A stretch of DNA of 15,260 nt, from positions 1-15,260 of the forward strand of contig DOIU01000170.1 of assembly GCA_003511825.1 (NCBI GenBank), given 5' to 3'. Of the stretch, positions 14,839 to 15,260 are shown in pieces (position 1 is the stretch's first letter; each line of letters begins with the position of its first letter). The position numbers and the translations under genes are program-made. A model generated the notes under the pieces. The model did no database searches and was not told the DNA's origin. It saw only the letters and a list, made by a program, of their open reading frames with translations. The stretch is from Gammaproteobacteria bacterium. GTDB lineage: Bacteria > Pseudomonadota > Gammaproteobacteria > Granulosicoccales > Granulosicoccaceae.

Positions 14839-15260
14839 CTAGAGATTGTAAGCCAATCCGAGCGTGACAACGGGGTAATAGCGCAGACCTGCTACCTCAT
14901 CCTCGAATTCGTCGACTTCCGCGTCTATATCCGCCTGGACGAGTCCCGCCGCTTGGGGATTTTGCACAGTGACGTCCACCTTTGGAGGCCCGTGCAACAA
15001 CACACCAAAATCTGAGAAAAACATCAGGCCGGTGCCACGCACCGCATTGCCCCAACCGAACCCGACATAGCCAGTATTCGGACGAAAGTCCACGTCGTAA
15101 GCCACTTCGCCAGCATCTTCAAGGCTAAAGACCGTGCCATTGAATTCAATCGTGTCAGCAGACGGGCTTGCAGTACCGGAGAGTGCATTTGAGCTGGAAA
15201 CAAGCCCCACTGAAAGGCGAAAGCTGCTGGCCCACGGGTGCCAATCGAGGATACTGGCCA
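14839..15260 (-). CDS. Probable outer-membrane beta-barrel protein, C-terminal fragment
   Basis: The frame is open from the right edge to the TAG at 14839, giving about 140 residues with the N-terminus outside the window. The sequence LDWHPWASSFRLSVGLV, then YVGFGWGNAVRGTGLMFFSDFGVLLHG, and the ending LRYYPVVTLGLAYNL alternate hydrophobic and polar residues with many glycines and aromatics. This is typical of transmembrane beta-strands, and the last strand resembles the C-terminal insertion signal of outer-membrane proteins, although it ends in Leu rather than the common Phe. An acidic, probably looped stretch (ADIDAEVDEFEDEVAG) precedes the last strand. The GTG at 15210 is not the real start because homologous-looking sequence continues upstream. 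The substrate or function is unknown. Confidence 0.65.
   Translation of the reverse strand, partial: ASILDWHPWASSFRLSVGLVSSSNALSGTASPSADTIEFNGTVFSLEDAGEVAYDVDFRPNTGYVGFGWGNAVRGTGLMFFSDFGVLLHGPPKVDVTVQNPQAAGLVQADIDAEVDEFEDEVAGLRYYPVVTLGLAYNL

Overview
The window is a stretch of gammaproteobacterial chromosome, mostly housekeeping genes. The best-matching proteins (Crp/Vfr, RNase G, Rpe, L13, S9, YhfA) all look gammaproteobacterial. Two gene-order blocks also fit: maf-rng-yhdP, known from enterics and many relatives, and trpG-trpD-trpC-crp-osmC, known from Pseudomonas. The trp genes are unfused (no trpGD or trpCF fusion), so the organism is not an enteric. I cannot name a genus.

Layout. 1-4528 (minus): maf -> rng -> yhdP, with yhdP running off the left edge. 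4703-5830 (plus): a flavoprotein related to sulfide:quinone oxidoreductase, divergent from maf. 5913-5935: a bidirectional terminator shared with the convergent ribosomal operon rplM-rpsI (minus, 5976-6823), which has a clear sigma70 promoter at 6885-6913. 6914-7439: about 525 bases without a conventional gene, holding two copies of an unusual element about 129 bases apart. Each copy is a perfect 10-bp hairpin with a 4-base loop followed by an invariant GGA-rich 19-mer, and a plus-strand terminator lies downstream. 7440-7865 (minus): an OsmC/YhfA protein, divergent from crp (8026-8664, plus). A 14-bp inverted-repeat terminator separates crp from the convergent operon trpE-trpG-trpD-trpC (minus, 8708-12617). 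12922-13281 (plus): a small cysteine-rich lipoprotein with its own promoter, overlapping tail to tail with gph. 13262-14643 (minus): rpe-gph. 14839-15260 (minus): the C-terminal part of a probable outer-membrane beta-barrel protein.

How the genes relate. TrpE and TrpG form anthranilate synthase, TrpD and TrpC carry out the next steps, and trpF, trpB and trpA must lie elsewhere. Rpe and Gph (pentose phosphate epimerisation, phosphoglycolate salvage) sit upstream of trpE, as in Pseudomonas, but here the lipoprotein gene is inserted on the opposite strand between gph and trpE. Rng processes rRNA and mRNA, Maf cleans non-canonical nucleotides, and YhdP belongs to the AsmA-like proteins linked to lipid transport to the outer membrane.

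The strongest candidate for something undescribed is the duplicated hairpin/GGA element at 7029-7210.
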